A stretch of 21,693 nt of DNA from Candidatus Bathyarchaeota archaeon (GTDB lineage: Archaea; Thermoproteota; Bathyarchaeia; Bathyarchaeales; Bathyarchaeaceae), in NCBI GenBank assembly GCA_029881555.1, contig JAOUMI010000002.1, positions 1 through 21,693 of the forward strand, read 5' to 3'. Positions 15,341 through 21,693 of this stretch are shown here, one piece after another; position 1 is the first letter of the stretch; each line of letters opens with the position of its first letter. The position numbers and the translations under genes are program-made. The notes under the pieces are model-generated. The model saw only the letters and a list, made by a program, of their open reading frames with translations, made no database searches and was not told where the DNA came from.

Positions 15341-15428
15341 TTGGTCGTTTGAATCATCGTTTTCTCTTTCATGCTCCCAGAGCCTCATCTCTAAACAGTT
15401 AACTTTCTTACATAAAAGAATTTCGAAC

Positions 15429-15438
15429 AATAAATATT
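15429..15438 (+). promoter_or_regulatory. Candidate TATA box for the saccharopine-dehydrogenase-like gene
   Basis: AATAAATATT is centred about 27 bases before the ATG at 15461, so transcription would begin at or next to that codon (leaderless). Together with the minus-strand box it makes 15220-15460 a divergent promoter region between the aromatic operon and the right-hand block. Confidence 0.45.
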
Positions 15439-15460
15439 GATGCGTTATTAAAGCTTAAAA

Positions 15461-16711
15461 ATGCCTGAACATACACTAGCTACGGGATTGAACATGAAAG
15501 TGCTTGTTATGGGAGGATACGGCGCTCAAGGCTCTGTTATATGCACTTATCTGGCAAAAAGACCTGAAGTTTCAGAGATCGTTTGCGCTGGGAGGAACCT
15601 AGCAAAGGCGAAGCGACTTGTCGAGAGACTCAAGAGCGACAAGATATCACCAAAAAAACTTGATGCGACAAAACAAGACGAGTTGACGAGCGCCGCGAAG
15701 GGAATGGACTTAGTTGTAAACGCAACTGTGCCCAAATTCAACCTCCTAGTGATGGATGCAGTTTTGAAGGGTGGAGCCCACTACCAAGACCTAGCGTCAG
15801 GACCAACCGACAAACCGATGGATAAATTCGTTTCACAACAAATAGAACGGAGCCCAAAGTATGCAGACGCGGGATTAACCGCTCTGATAAACACAGGATC
15901 GTCTCCAGGAGTTACGAACGTACTTGTAAGACACGCCGCCGACAAACTTGACCGAGTAAACGAAATAAAGGTAAGGTACACGGGACTCATGGAGACCAAA
16001 GAGTTCATCTCAATCTGGTCGCCGGAGACAGCGTGGGCTGATATGGCAGAGGAACCATTTCTTTACGAGAACGGAAAGTTAAAAAGAGTCCCACCGTTCA
16101 GTGGCGAAGAAGTGTATCCGTTCCCAGAGCCATTCGGCCCTCAAAAAGTTGTTCATCATCATCACGAGGAAGTAGTAACATTACCTAGGTTCATAGGAAA
16201 GGGTTTAAAATACGTTGACTTTAAGATGGGCGACCCAGACATGCCTATTGCAAAGGCAATCTGGCAAATCGGTCTCCTAGGCAAAAAATCTGTCGATGTC
16301 CGAGGGAAAAAGGTCGCTCCAAGAGATGTTTTCGTTTCTGCGATTCCGCCTCCTCTTACCATGGAAGAAGTGGAGCAAAAAATCAAAGAAGGGATACTGA
16401 TTGACGCCAGTGAATGTGGGGTAGTAGAAATCGCTGGTGAAAAAACAGGTGAAAAAATACGCTACAAGTATGAGTGGCCCACCTTGAATGTCCGCGAAGC
16501 CAACAAAATAATACCAGGCGTAACTCAAGAGTCGTATTGCACAGGGGTTCCAGCCGCAATCTTTGCCTGGATGCTTGGAAGGGGGAAGATAAAAACTCCC
16601 GGTGTCATTGCACCAGAGTGCTTAGATCTGGAAGTTAGGAATACAATCTTTTCCAAGCTGGCGGAAATGAAAATACCCGCATACGAAAAAATGGAAAGAA
16701 TCCTCTCTTAG
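15461..16711 (+). CDS. Saccharopine dehydrogenase-like NAD(P)-dependent oxidoreductase
   Basis: 416 residues. The N-terminal Rossmann domain shows KVLVMGGYGAQGSVICTYL (13-31), a VCAGRNLAKAKRL segment and DLVVNATVPKFN; next come HYQDLASGP and the glycine-rich NTGSSPGVTNVLVRHAAD, as in the saccharopine dehydrogenase/LYS9 and carboxynorspermidine synthase superfamily. A natural four-His run (VVHHHHEE) lies in the middle. The family makes or splits secondary amines between an amino acid and an aldehyde or keto acid; the substrate here is unknown. The ATG at 15461 fits a leaderless transcript; the ATG at 15494 is an alternative that begins right at the Rossmann strand. It ends with TAG 90 bases before the corrinoid gene, in the same direction, so a role in making or using the methylamine substrate is possible but unproven. 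A lysine or polyamine role is equally open. Confidence 0.75.
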   Translation: MPEHTLATGLNMKVLVMGGYGAQGSVICTYLAKRPEVSEIVCAGRNLAKAKRLVERLKSDKISPKKLDATKQDELTSAAKGMDLVVNATVPKFNLLVMDAVLKGGAHYQDLASGPTDKPMDKFVSQQIERSPKYADAGLTALINTGSSPGVTNVLVRHAADKLDRVNEIKVRYTGLMETKEFISIWSPETAWADMAEEPFLYENGKLKRVPPFSGEEVYPFPEPFGPQKVVHHHHEEVVTLPRFIGKGLKYVDFKMGDPDMPIAKAIWQIGLLGKKSVDVRGKKVAPRDVFVSAIPPPLTMEEVEQKIKEGILIDASECGVVEIAGEKTGEKIRYKYEWPTLNVREANKIIPGVTQESYCTGVPAAIFAWMLGRGKIKTPGVIAPECLDLEVRNTIFSKLAEMKIPAYEKMERILS

Positions 16712-16751
16712 AGGACAATGTCGAAATCTCGCTACTTGACTGCAGTTAGCG

Positions 16752-16764
16752 AAATTATTAATTA
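16752..16764 (+). promoter_or_regulatory. Candidate TATA box for the corrinoid-MtmB-MtrH cassette
   Basis: AAATTATTAATTA lies about 44 bases before the corrinoid ATG at 16802, predicting a leader of roughly 15-20 bases that would include the GGTGAT ribosome site. The cassette could also be read through from the dehydrogenase upstream. Confidence 0.35.
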
Positions 16765-16801
16765 CTGGTTTTTCCCTACTAGGCGTACATCGGTGATTAA
16801 C

Positions 16802-17455
16802 ATGGGTGAGGAAGAGCTTCTCAAGACATTAAGTGAATCAGTTGTTGCTTGTGACAGGGATGCGGTAGTGAAGGCAGCTCAACAGGCCATTGAAAAAGGG
16901 TTAGACCCAGTTAAGGCGATTGAGAAGGGATTATCCAAGGGCGCGATAACAGTAGGCGAAAAGTTCGATAGACTAGAAATCTTTTTGACAGACTTAATGA
17001 TGGCAGCGGATGCGATGAAGGCGGGCTTAGATATTCTGCTTCCCCTAATATCCGAAGAAAAAGTCTTGAAAAAAGGAACAGTTGTCAGTGGCACTGTGAA
17101 AGGTGACATACACGACATAGGAAAAAACATTCTGTCGGCTCTCTTTAGCGCGAATGGCTTTGAGGTCCATGACTTGGGCGTAGATGTTTCTACGTCAAAA
17201 TTCATTGAAGAAGCAGAGAAGGTTAGAGCGGACATTATTGCACTGTCAGCGCTCATGTCGTCAACCATAGGGGGACAAAAGGATGTTATAGATTACCTGA
17301 GTGAGACCGGGAAGAGGGAAAAATTCATCGTTATGGTAGGGGGAGGACCTACCACACGGGAGTGGACTGAGGAGATTGGTGCTGATGGATACGCAGAAAC
17401 GGCCATGGAAGCCGTGAAGGTCGCTTTAGAGCTGATTGAGAAAAAGAGGAGCTAG
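16802..17455 (+). CDS. Methylamine-type corrinoid protein (MtmC/MtbC/MttC family)
   Basis: 217 residues, typical of MtmC-like methyl carriers. The N-terminal four-helix cap (1-90, with EKGLDPVKAIEKGLSKG and LMMAADAMKAGL) is followed by a Rossmann-type B12 domain containing GTVKGDIHDIGKNI, whose D-x-H-x-x-G motif gives His104 as the lower cobalt ligand, then LSALMSSTIGGQKD and VGGGPTTREW with GADGYAETA. It accepts the methyl group from a methyltransferase and presents it to a second one. The ATG at 16802 is chosen because GGTGAT stands four bases upstream and the family starts here; the frame is open to 16718 but the extra 28 residues are unlike the family. It ends with TAG one base before the MtmB-like gene. 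It is the only corrinoid protein in the window, so it may serve all three methyltransferases. Confidence 0.93.
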   Translation: MGEEELLKTLSESVVACDRDAVVKAAQQAIEKGLDPVKAIEKGLSKGAITVGEKFDRLEIFLTDLMMAADAMKAGLDILLPLISEEKVLKKGTVVSGTVKGDIHDIGKNILSALFSANGFEVHDLGVDVSTSKFIEEAEKVRADIIALSALMSSTIGGQKDVIDYLSETGKREKFIVMVGGGPTTREWTEEIGADGYAETAMEAVKVALELIEKKRS

Positions 17456-17456
17456 T

Positions 17457-18848
17457 ATGGTTGTCTTTCTAGACGCTGTCGAAAAGGCTCTAACTGGGAA
17501 ACCCTGTTCAGAGCGAGATTACGACCTAAAGATCTTTTCAACCAAATTGAGGGAAGTAGTAAAGGAATACGATATTAAATACGACCCAGAGAACCTCGTT
17601 TCCTCTGATAACAGTTTAGCCGATGACATTTTCAAAGCCGCCTTTGACTTCTACTGTGAAGTAGGTACATACTGCAAAGACACGGAGCGGATAATTAAAT
17701 TCGATGAAAACGAGATCAAAGACAGATTAAGGAATTCGCCTTCAAGAATTGTTTTCGGGGAAGGAGTAGACGCCGGAACAATGGTTCCGAGAAAACCTGA
17801 AGACAGGACACCGCCATGGCGCTTCGTCGGAGCGGGCGGAGTCGCCGTATCCTCTGAGGATGTTTTTATGGGACTGGTGGAAAACTACGCGAAAATACCA
17901 ATTGCCAATTCAATAACCACGCCCACTTTGACCCGGGTAAACGGAATAAGGATAAGACCTTACTCACCCCTAGAAATCTTGGGCGCAATAAGAACAGTAG
18001 CTCTTGGAAGAGAAGCCATAAGAAGAGCCGGAAGACCTGGTTTGCCCATTATGAACTCCATCGCAACCGCCGATTCAGCAATAGCGTTAGTCGCAGGACT
18101 ACACCCAGAATACGGTCTCAGGCCAACAGACGGATATATGGTTGCCACACTTGCAGAGCTCAAAACAAACTTCGACCTCCTCAACAGAGCGTGTGCCTTA
18201 ATGTCTCTAGGCCTTCCCACAGCCGCAATCTTTGGACCTATATTTGGCGGTTACTGCGGCGGACCTGAAGGTACAGCGGTCGTGACCGTTGCCTACCACT
18301 TGATGGGAGCCCTCGTATATCAGGCAGGATGGTTCCTCGCCTTTCCGATTCACATCAAACACATAGCCAGCAGCATGCCGGAACTTTTGTGGGTGGCTAG
18401 CGTTTATGCCCAAGCGATCAGCAGAAACACCCACTTGTTGGCACTTTATTACGACTATACGGCTGCTGGACCATGCACAAAAATGTCTCTATATGAGATG
18501 GCGGCGCAGTATACGGCGGCTATAACATCCGGTGTCTCCATGGAGACAGGAGGAATAGCAAAGGGCAGGCGGGAAGATTACTTGACACCGGTAGAGCCAA
18601 GATTCGCGGCCGAGGTGGCTTACGCTGCTGCTGGGATGAAAAGAGAAGACGCTAACGAAATCGTGAAAAACCTAGCTTCAAAGTATGTTGATAAAATTGC
18701 AGACCCACCGATAGGCATGAAATATCAGGAATGCTGTGACACCAAGACAGGGAAACCGTCAAGAAAATGCTTAAATATATACAACGGGGTTAGGAAAGAG
18801 CTAAAAGATTTAGGCTTAGATTTAAGTAGAAATGAAAGGGAATATTAA
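17457..18848 (+). CDS. MtmB-family protein with Met at the pyrrolysine position (second copy)
   Basis: 463 residues from the ATG at 17457, preceded by AGAGGAG at a spacing of about seven. It is colinear with MtmB and with the copy at 2531-3907: CEVGTYCKDTERIIKF (68-82), VPRKPED, the GRPGLPIMNSIAT segment with Met199 where MtmB has pyrrolysine, GPIFGGYCGGPEGT, FPIHIKH, AAGPCTKMSLYE and YQECCDTKTGKPS. There is no in-frame TAG. Compared with the first copy the C-terminus is about eight residues longer and charged. It lies between a corrinoid gene (one base upstream) and an MtrH gene (17-base overlap), so it is the methyltransferase that loads the corrinoid protein; the substrate may be a methylamine or another N- or O-methyl compound. 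True MtmB needs pyrrolysine for amine chemistry, so activity on monomethylamine should not be assumed. Confidence 0.92.
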   Translation: MVVFLDAVEKALTGKPCSERDYDLKIFSTKLREVVKEYDIKYDPENLVSSDNSLADDIFKAAFDFYCEVGTYCKDTERIIKFDENEIKDRLRNSPSRIVFGEGVDAGTMVPRKPEDRTPPWRFVGAGGVAVSSEDVFMGLVENYAKIPIANSITTPTLTRVNGIRIRPYSPLEILGAIRTVALGREAIRRAGRPGLPIMNSIATADSAIALVAGLHPEYGLRPTDGYMVATLAELKTNFDLLNRACALMSLGLPTAAIFGPIFGGYCGGPEGTAVVTVAYHLMGALVYQAGWFLAFPIHIKHIASSMPELLWVASVYAQAISRNTHLLALYYDYTAAGPCTKMSLYEMAAQYTAAITSGVSMETGGIAKGRREDYLTPVEPRFAAEVAYAAAGMKREDANEIVKNLASKYVDKIADPPIGMKYQECCDTKTGKPSRKCLNIYNGVRKELKDLGLDLSRNEREY

Positions 18849-19767
18849 GGAAAAGGAGGTTCATGATCTGTTTGAATATAAGAGCAAACAACAAACAATC
18901 AACATAGGAGGAGTCAAAGTAGGGGGAATCCCCGGGCAAAACCCCACAGTCTTAGTAGGAACAATTTTCTATCACGGTCACAAAATCTTTCGTGACGAGA
19001 AAACCGGAGACTTCGACCGAAAGCAAGCAGAAGAGGTAATCAATGGTCAAGAGGAGATTTCTGATAAAACCGGAAACCCTTGTATGCTAGATGTTGTGGG
19101 AGCTACGCCGGATACCATGAAAAAATTCGTCGAGTTCACGGCAAGCGTCACGGATGCTCCTATTCTGATGGACGGACCGACCCCTGACGCGAAAATAGCG
19201 GGGCTAGAGTATGCAAGTGAAGTTGGGCTAATCGACAGAGTTGTCTACAACTCGCTAATCCTAGAGTACAAACAAGAGGAAATTGAGAAAATTAAGGAAA
19301 CAGGTCTGAGGAATGCTCTCCTCCTCGCTTACAACCCGAAGGAGTTCACGACGACTGGTCGAATCAAAGCTATCAAGAAGCTCCTAGAGGTAACTCGCGA
19401 AGTGGGCATCGACAGACCTTTACTCGATACGTGCGTCCTTGACATTCCAGGCCTAGGGATGGCATGCCGCGCCTCCTTTGAACTAAAGAATGAATTCGGT
19501 TTGCCCGTTGGCTGCGGAGCGCACAACGCGGTTAGCCTGTGGAAAGGTTTAAAGACAAAGTTTGGAAAACAAGCGGTGAAGCCAGCCGTTGCATCTGCAT
19601 GCGTTATCGCCGCAGCGGTTGGAGCAGACTTCGTTTTGTACGGGCCAGCAGAGGACGCAGGGTATGTTTTTCCAGTTATCGCGATGACAGACGCTGCTTA
19701 TGGCTATCTTCTCTTTGAAAAGAAGGTGGCACTCGATAGAAAACATCCCCTTTACCGAATAGCGTAA
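18832..19767 (+). CDS. mtrH: MtrH-family tetrahydromethanopterin methyltransferase
   Basis: 311 residues, matching subunit H of tetrahydromethanopterin S-methyltransferase (about 310). Family signatures: INIGGVKVGGIPGQNPTVLVG (near 23-43), IFYHGHKIFRDEKTGDFDR, ILMDGPTPDAK, VVYNSLILEY, LLDTCVLDIPGLG and LPVGCGAHNAV. In methanogens MtrH moves the methyl group between tetrahydromethanopterin and the MtrA corrinoid; no other Mtr subunit is here, so it probably acts as a soluble partner of the adjacent corrinoid protein. The start is uncertain: the ATG at 18832 lacks a ribosome site, whereas AAGGAGGT at 18853-18860 precedes an in-frame CTG at 18868, exactly where other MtrH proteins begin. The ATG is reported as the conservative limit. 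Confidence 0.92.
   Translation: MKGNIKEKEVHDLFEYKSKQQTINIGGVKVGGIPGQNPTVLVGTIFYHGHKIFRDEKTGDFDRKQAEEVINGQEEISDKTGNPCMLDVVGATPDTMKKFVEFTASVTDAPILMDGPTPDAKIAGLEYASEVGLIDRVVYNSLILEYKQEEIEKIKETGLRNALLLAYNPKEFTTTGRIKAIKKLLEVTREVGIDRPLLDTCVLDIPGLGMACRASFELKNEFGLPVGCGAHNAVSLWKGLKTKFGKQAVKPAVASACVIAAAVGADFVLYGPAEDAGYVFPVIAMTDAAYGYLLFEKKVALDRKHPLYRIA
18853..18860 (+). promoter_or_regulatory. Strong internal ribosome binding site near the start of mtrH
   Basis: AAGGAGGT is nearly perfect against the 16S 3' end. Seven bases after it is CTG at 18868, in frame with mtrH; an ATG at 18863 is out of frame and stops after 14 codons. The placement suggests that mtrH translation begins at the CTG, independently of the upstream MtmB-like gene. 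Confidence 0.5.
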
Positions 19768-19787
19768 GTTTGCTATTGTGAGCACGT

Positions 19788-19803
19788 AACAGTTGCGACT
19801 GTT
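19788..19803. terminator. Short hairpin between the convergent mtrH and activator genes
   Basis: AACAGT and ACTGTT form a six-base-pair stem with a four-base loop in the 89-base gap between the two stops. It could act in both directions, but no long T-run follows on either side, so a termination role is only suggested. Confidence 0.22.
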
Positions 19804-19856
19804 CTTCATGAAAGGGTGAAAAAGGATTTCTAGCCCAAGCCAATGCGCTAAAGATT

Positions 19857-21693
19857 CTATTTGAGCCTCTCTAAATGTTCTTTGACTGATGGAAATCTAT
19901 CTAAATCTTTGTGTGGAATAACCAAGGCATAAGTAAATTCTTGGCTAAAATCAGGGTCAATTGCAAGCTCGAGATATCGAATTCTCCTCGAGAGAGTCTC
20001 AGCGGTTTCCCTTGCCTCCCTCGATATTAGAGCCATTTTGGCGCCGGTTACCGCTGTGTTGCCGACAAACTTTATCTTCTCTGTTGGCACGTCGGGCACT
20101 AGCCCGATGAACTTTGCGTTTTCAGGGTTGATGTAATTTCCAAACGCGCCTGCAATGAAAACTCGGTCGAGGTCTTCCCTCTTCGCGCTCTTCCTCTTCA
20201 TCAAAATTGAGCAGCCTGTAAACATCGCGGCCTTCGCCAGCTGTATCTCATTAATGTCTTTCTGTGTAACCGTAATCTCTTTTCTAGTTGCAGTTTCCTT
20301 TTCCCATACCAGAACAAATTCTGGGACATTATTAACCGTTTTCAGTCGTGGTGTTTTTATGTTAGGGCTAAATCTTCCATGATGATTTATGATTCCTCTC
20401 TTTAACATTTCAGCTACAACATCAACCATTGCAGACCCGCACAAGCCCACTGGCTTCACATCACCTATTGTTTCGTATTCAACTTCGTATGCGTCTGTGC
20501 TGATACTTACCTTTTCGATTGCGCCGGTTACAGCTTTCATTCCATGTTTGATGTGGGCTCCCTCAAAAGCTGGACCTGAGGCACAGGAACAAGACAAAAT
20601 ATCTTCGGCGTTACCAACAAAAACTTCCGTGTTTGTTCCTATATCCAAAAGTAGAGAGAGTTCCTTGGACTCGTGAATCCCGCTGGACAAGACATCTCCA
20701 ACAGCGTCTGCGCCGACAAAACCCGCTATGATCGGTAAAACATAAACAACACCATTTCGATGGATTTTTATGCCCAACTCTCGAGCTTTAACGCTTATTG
20801 ATCTCTTCACAGCCGGCGTATATGGTGAAAGGGCTAGGTATTTTGGTTGAATAGCTAATAGAAAGTGATGCATGGCTGTGTTCCCGGCTACTGTTGCTTC
20901 ATAAATGTCATCCGGATCAACATTCGCTTTGGTGCACGCTTCGTGTAGAACGTCATTTACTCCTTCAACTGCTAATTTTTGCAGCACCCTAAGCTGTTCA
21001 TTACCAGCCATGGCAAACGTAATCCGCGATATAACGTCCTCACCGTGCATAATTTGTGGGTTTTCAATAGATCCTATACCCACAGTTTGACTAGTCATTA
21101 GGTCGACAACATAGCCAACTATTTTCGACGTACCAATGTCTATGGCTAACCCTAAGAGTTTATCCGAGGTGTCTCCTGCTTCAACCGCGATAATTACGCG
21201 ATCGTTCCAGATTGTAACTGTGAAGTCCCAATTTGCATCGCGGAGAATATCAGGCAATTTCCTTAGAAGTTCGTAGTCAATTTCCAATTTTTCAAGGCCA
21301 AACGCATGTTCCAGATGATCGAGGAGTCTTTTGAAGTCCGGCCTAACATCAGACAGCGTGGGCTTCGGTAACAAGACGTGAAATTTCTTAACTGACGGGT
21401 TTAACGGTACGGGTCTTTCCATACCACTAATCTGGATCTTACGCGCTCCGATTCTGCTTTCCTCAGGGACCATCGCTGTAACGTTTTGCTTAAGGACTGT
21501 ACAGCAAGCCAGCCTGTAACCTAAATCAATTTCCCTTGGGGATAAATGGGTCGTCTCAGCGTCCGTCACTTCACTTACGGCGTTCTTATTCTTGACGATA
21601 ACCCTACATTTTCCGCAGGTTCCTTCTCCACCACATTCAGTTCTGATCCCGATGCCAGCTTCGCTTGCCGCTTGGAATATGGTGGTTCGAGGC
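19857..21693 (-). CDS. Corrinoid-reactivating protein with [2Fe-2S] ferredoxin and ASKHA domains (5' end cut)
   Basis: The frame stays open to the window edge, so the gene starts outside; a GTG at 21569 would cut through the ferredoxin domain and is not the start. The upstream codons (21570-21692) encode GIRTECGGEGTCGKCRVIV and the next part LGYRLACCTVL: a C-x5-C-x2-C plus distal Cys set, i.e. a plant-type [2Fe-2S] cluster. After a linker comes the actin-like ATPase (DUF4445/RACE) domain: GLAIDIGTSKIVGYVVD, NPQIMHGEDVISRI, TVAGNTAMHHFLL, LLDIGTNTEV, SCSCASGPAFEGA, GLCGSAMVD and FIAGAFGNYINPENA. Such proteins use ATP and an electron to reduce inactive Co(II) corrinoid to Co(I). The architecture resembles RACE proteins of acetogens (N-terminal [2Fe-2S]), not methanogen RamA with its C-terminal 4Fe-4S clusters. 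It converges on the corrinoid cassette, its likely client. It ends with TAG. Confidence 0.92.
   Translation of the reverse strand, partial: PRTTIFQAASEAGIGIRTECGGEGTCGKCRVIVKNKNAVSEVTDAETTHLSPREIDLGYRLACCTVLKQNVTAMVPEESRIGARKIQISGMERPVPLNPSVKKFHVLLPKPTLSDVRPDFKRLLDHLEHAFGLEKLEIDYELLRKLPDILRDANWDFTVTIWNDRVIIAVEAGDTSDKLLGLAIDIGTSKIVGYVVDLMTSQTVGIGSIENPQIMHGEDVISRITFAMAGNEQLRVLQKLAVEGVNDVLHEACTKANVDPDDIYEATVAGNTAMHHFLLAIQPKYLALSPYTPAVKRSISVKARELGIKIHRNGVVYVLPIIAGFVGADAVGDVLSSGIHESKELSLLLDIGTNTEVFVGNAEDILSCSCASGPAFEGAHIKHGMKAVTGAIEKVSISTDAYEVEYETIGDVKPVGLCGSAMVDVVAEMLKRGIINHHGRFSPNIKTPRLKTVNNVPEFVLVWEKETATRKEITVTQKDINEIQLAKAAMFTGCSILMKRKSAKREDLDRVFIAGAFGNYINPENAKFIGLVPDVPTEKIKFVGNTAVTGAKMALISREARETAETLSRRIRYLELAIDPDFSQEFTYALVIPHKDLDRFPSVKEHLERLK

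Noticed and set aside
15220..15460. tRNA, small RNA gene or CRISPR repeat in the longest gene-free stretch
   Set aside because: No cloverleaf, no regularly spaced longer repeats and no coding frame were seen; only promoter-like boxes, short AGCTA repeats and the hairpin are supported.
16718..16801. Upstream extension of the corrinoid protein to an ATG at 16718
   Set aside because: The 28 added residues do not resemble the family, the stretch contains a likely TATA box, and GGTGAT stands just before the ATG at 16802.
21567..21569. GTG at 21569 as the start of the corrinoid activator
   Set aside because: The frame is open to the window edge and the upstream codons complete a [2Fe-2S] ferredoxin cysteine motif, so the gene begins outside the window.

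Overview
The window reads as chromosome of an archaeon, roughly mid-40s % GC, most likely an uncultured Thermoproteota lineage such as Bathyarchaeia (lineage is inference). The archaeal signs are the aspartate-semialdehyde route into the shikimate pathway (ADH synthase plus type II dehydroquinate synthase in place of DAHP synthase and AroB), a GHMP-type shikimate kinase, an MtrH homologue, A/T-rich TATA-like boxes about 25-30 bases before likely transcript starts, GGTGA-type ribosome sites and frequent TTG starts.

Left block (1-3.9 kb): the tail of an unidentified membrane protein; a decayed trimethylamine-methyltransferase (MttB) family copy with a missing N-terminal half, a +1 frameshift and an in-frame TAG; an intact MttB-family gene without pyrrolysine; and, convergent to it, an MtmB (monomethylamine methyltransferase) family gene with Met where MtmB carries pyrrolysine.

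Centre (4.0-15.2 kb, minus strand): one compact twelve-gene operon whose order follows the reactions: aspartate kinase, aspartate-semialdehyde dehydrogenase, ADH synthase, dehydroquinate synthase II, dehydroquinate dehydratase, shikimate dehydrogenase, shikimate kinase, EPSP synthase, chorismate synthase, chorismate mutase, class I aminotransferase, prephenate/arogenate dehydrogenase. Nearly all junctions overlap or are separated by a few bases. It should carry aspartate to tyrosine; DKFP synthase and prephenate dehydratase are not here. The leader before the first gene holds a strong imperfect hairpin and a 10-base palindrome.

Right block (15.4-21.7 kb): divergent from the operon are a saccharopine-dehydrogenase-like oxidoreductase, then a cassette of corrinoid protein, a second Met-for-pyrrolysine MtmB homologue and an MtrH homologue. 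A [2Fe-2S]/ASKHA corrinoid-reactivating protein, cut by the window end, converges on the cassette.

Taken together the outer blocks look like a pyrrolysine-free methyltransferase system: an MtmB/MttB-type protein would demethylate a still unknown substrate onto the corrinoid protein, MtrH would pass the methyl group to tetrahydromethanopterin (not coenzyme M), and the ASKHA protein would rescue oxidised cobalamin. TAG ends 7 of the 19 intact reading frames whose stop codon is visible, which argues against pyrrolysine decoding in this genome.
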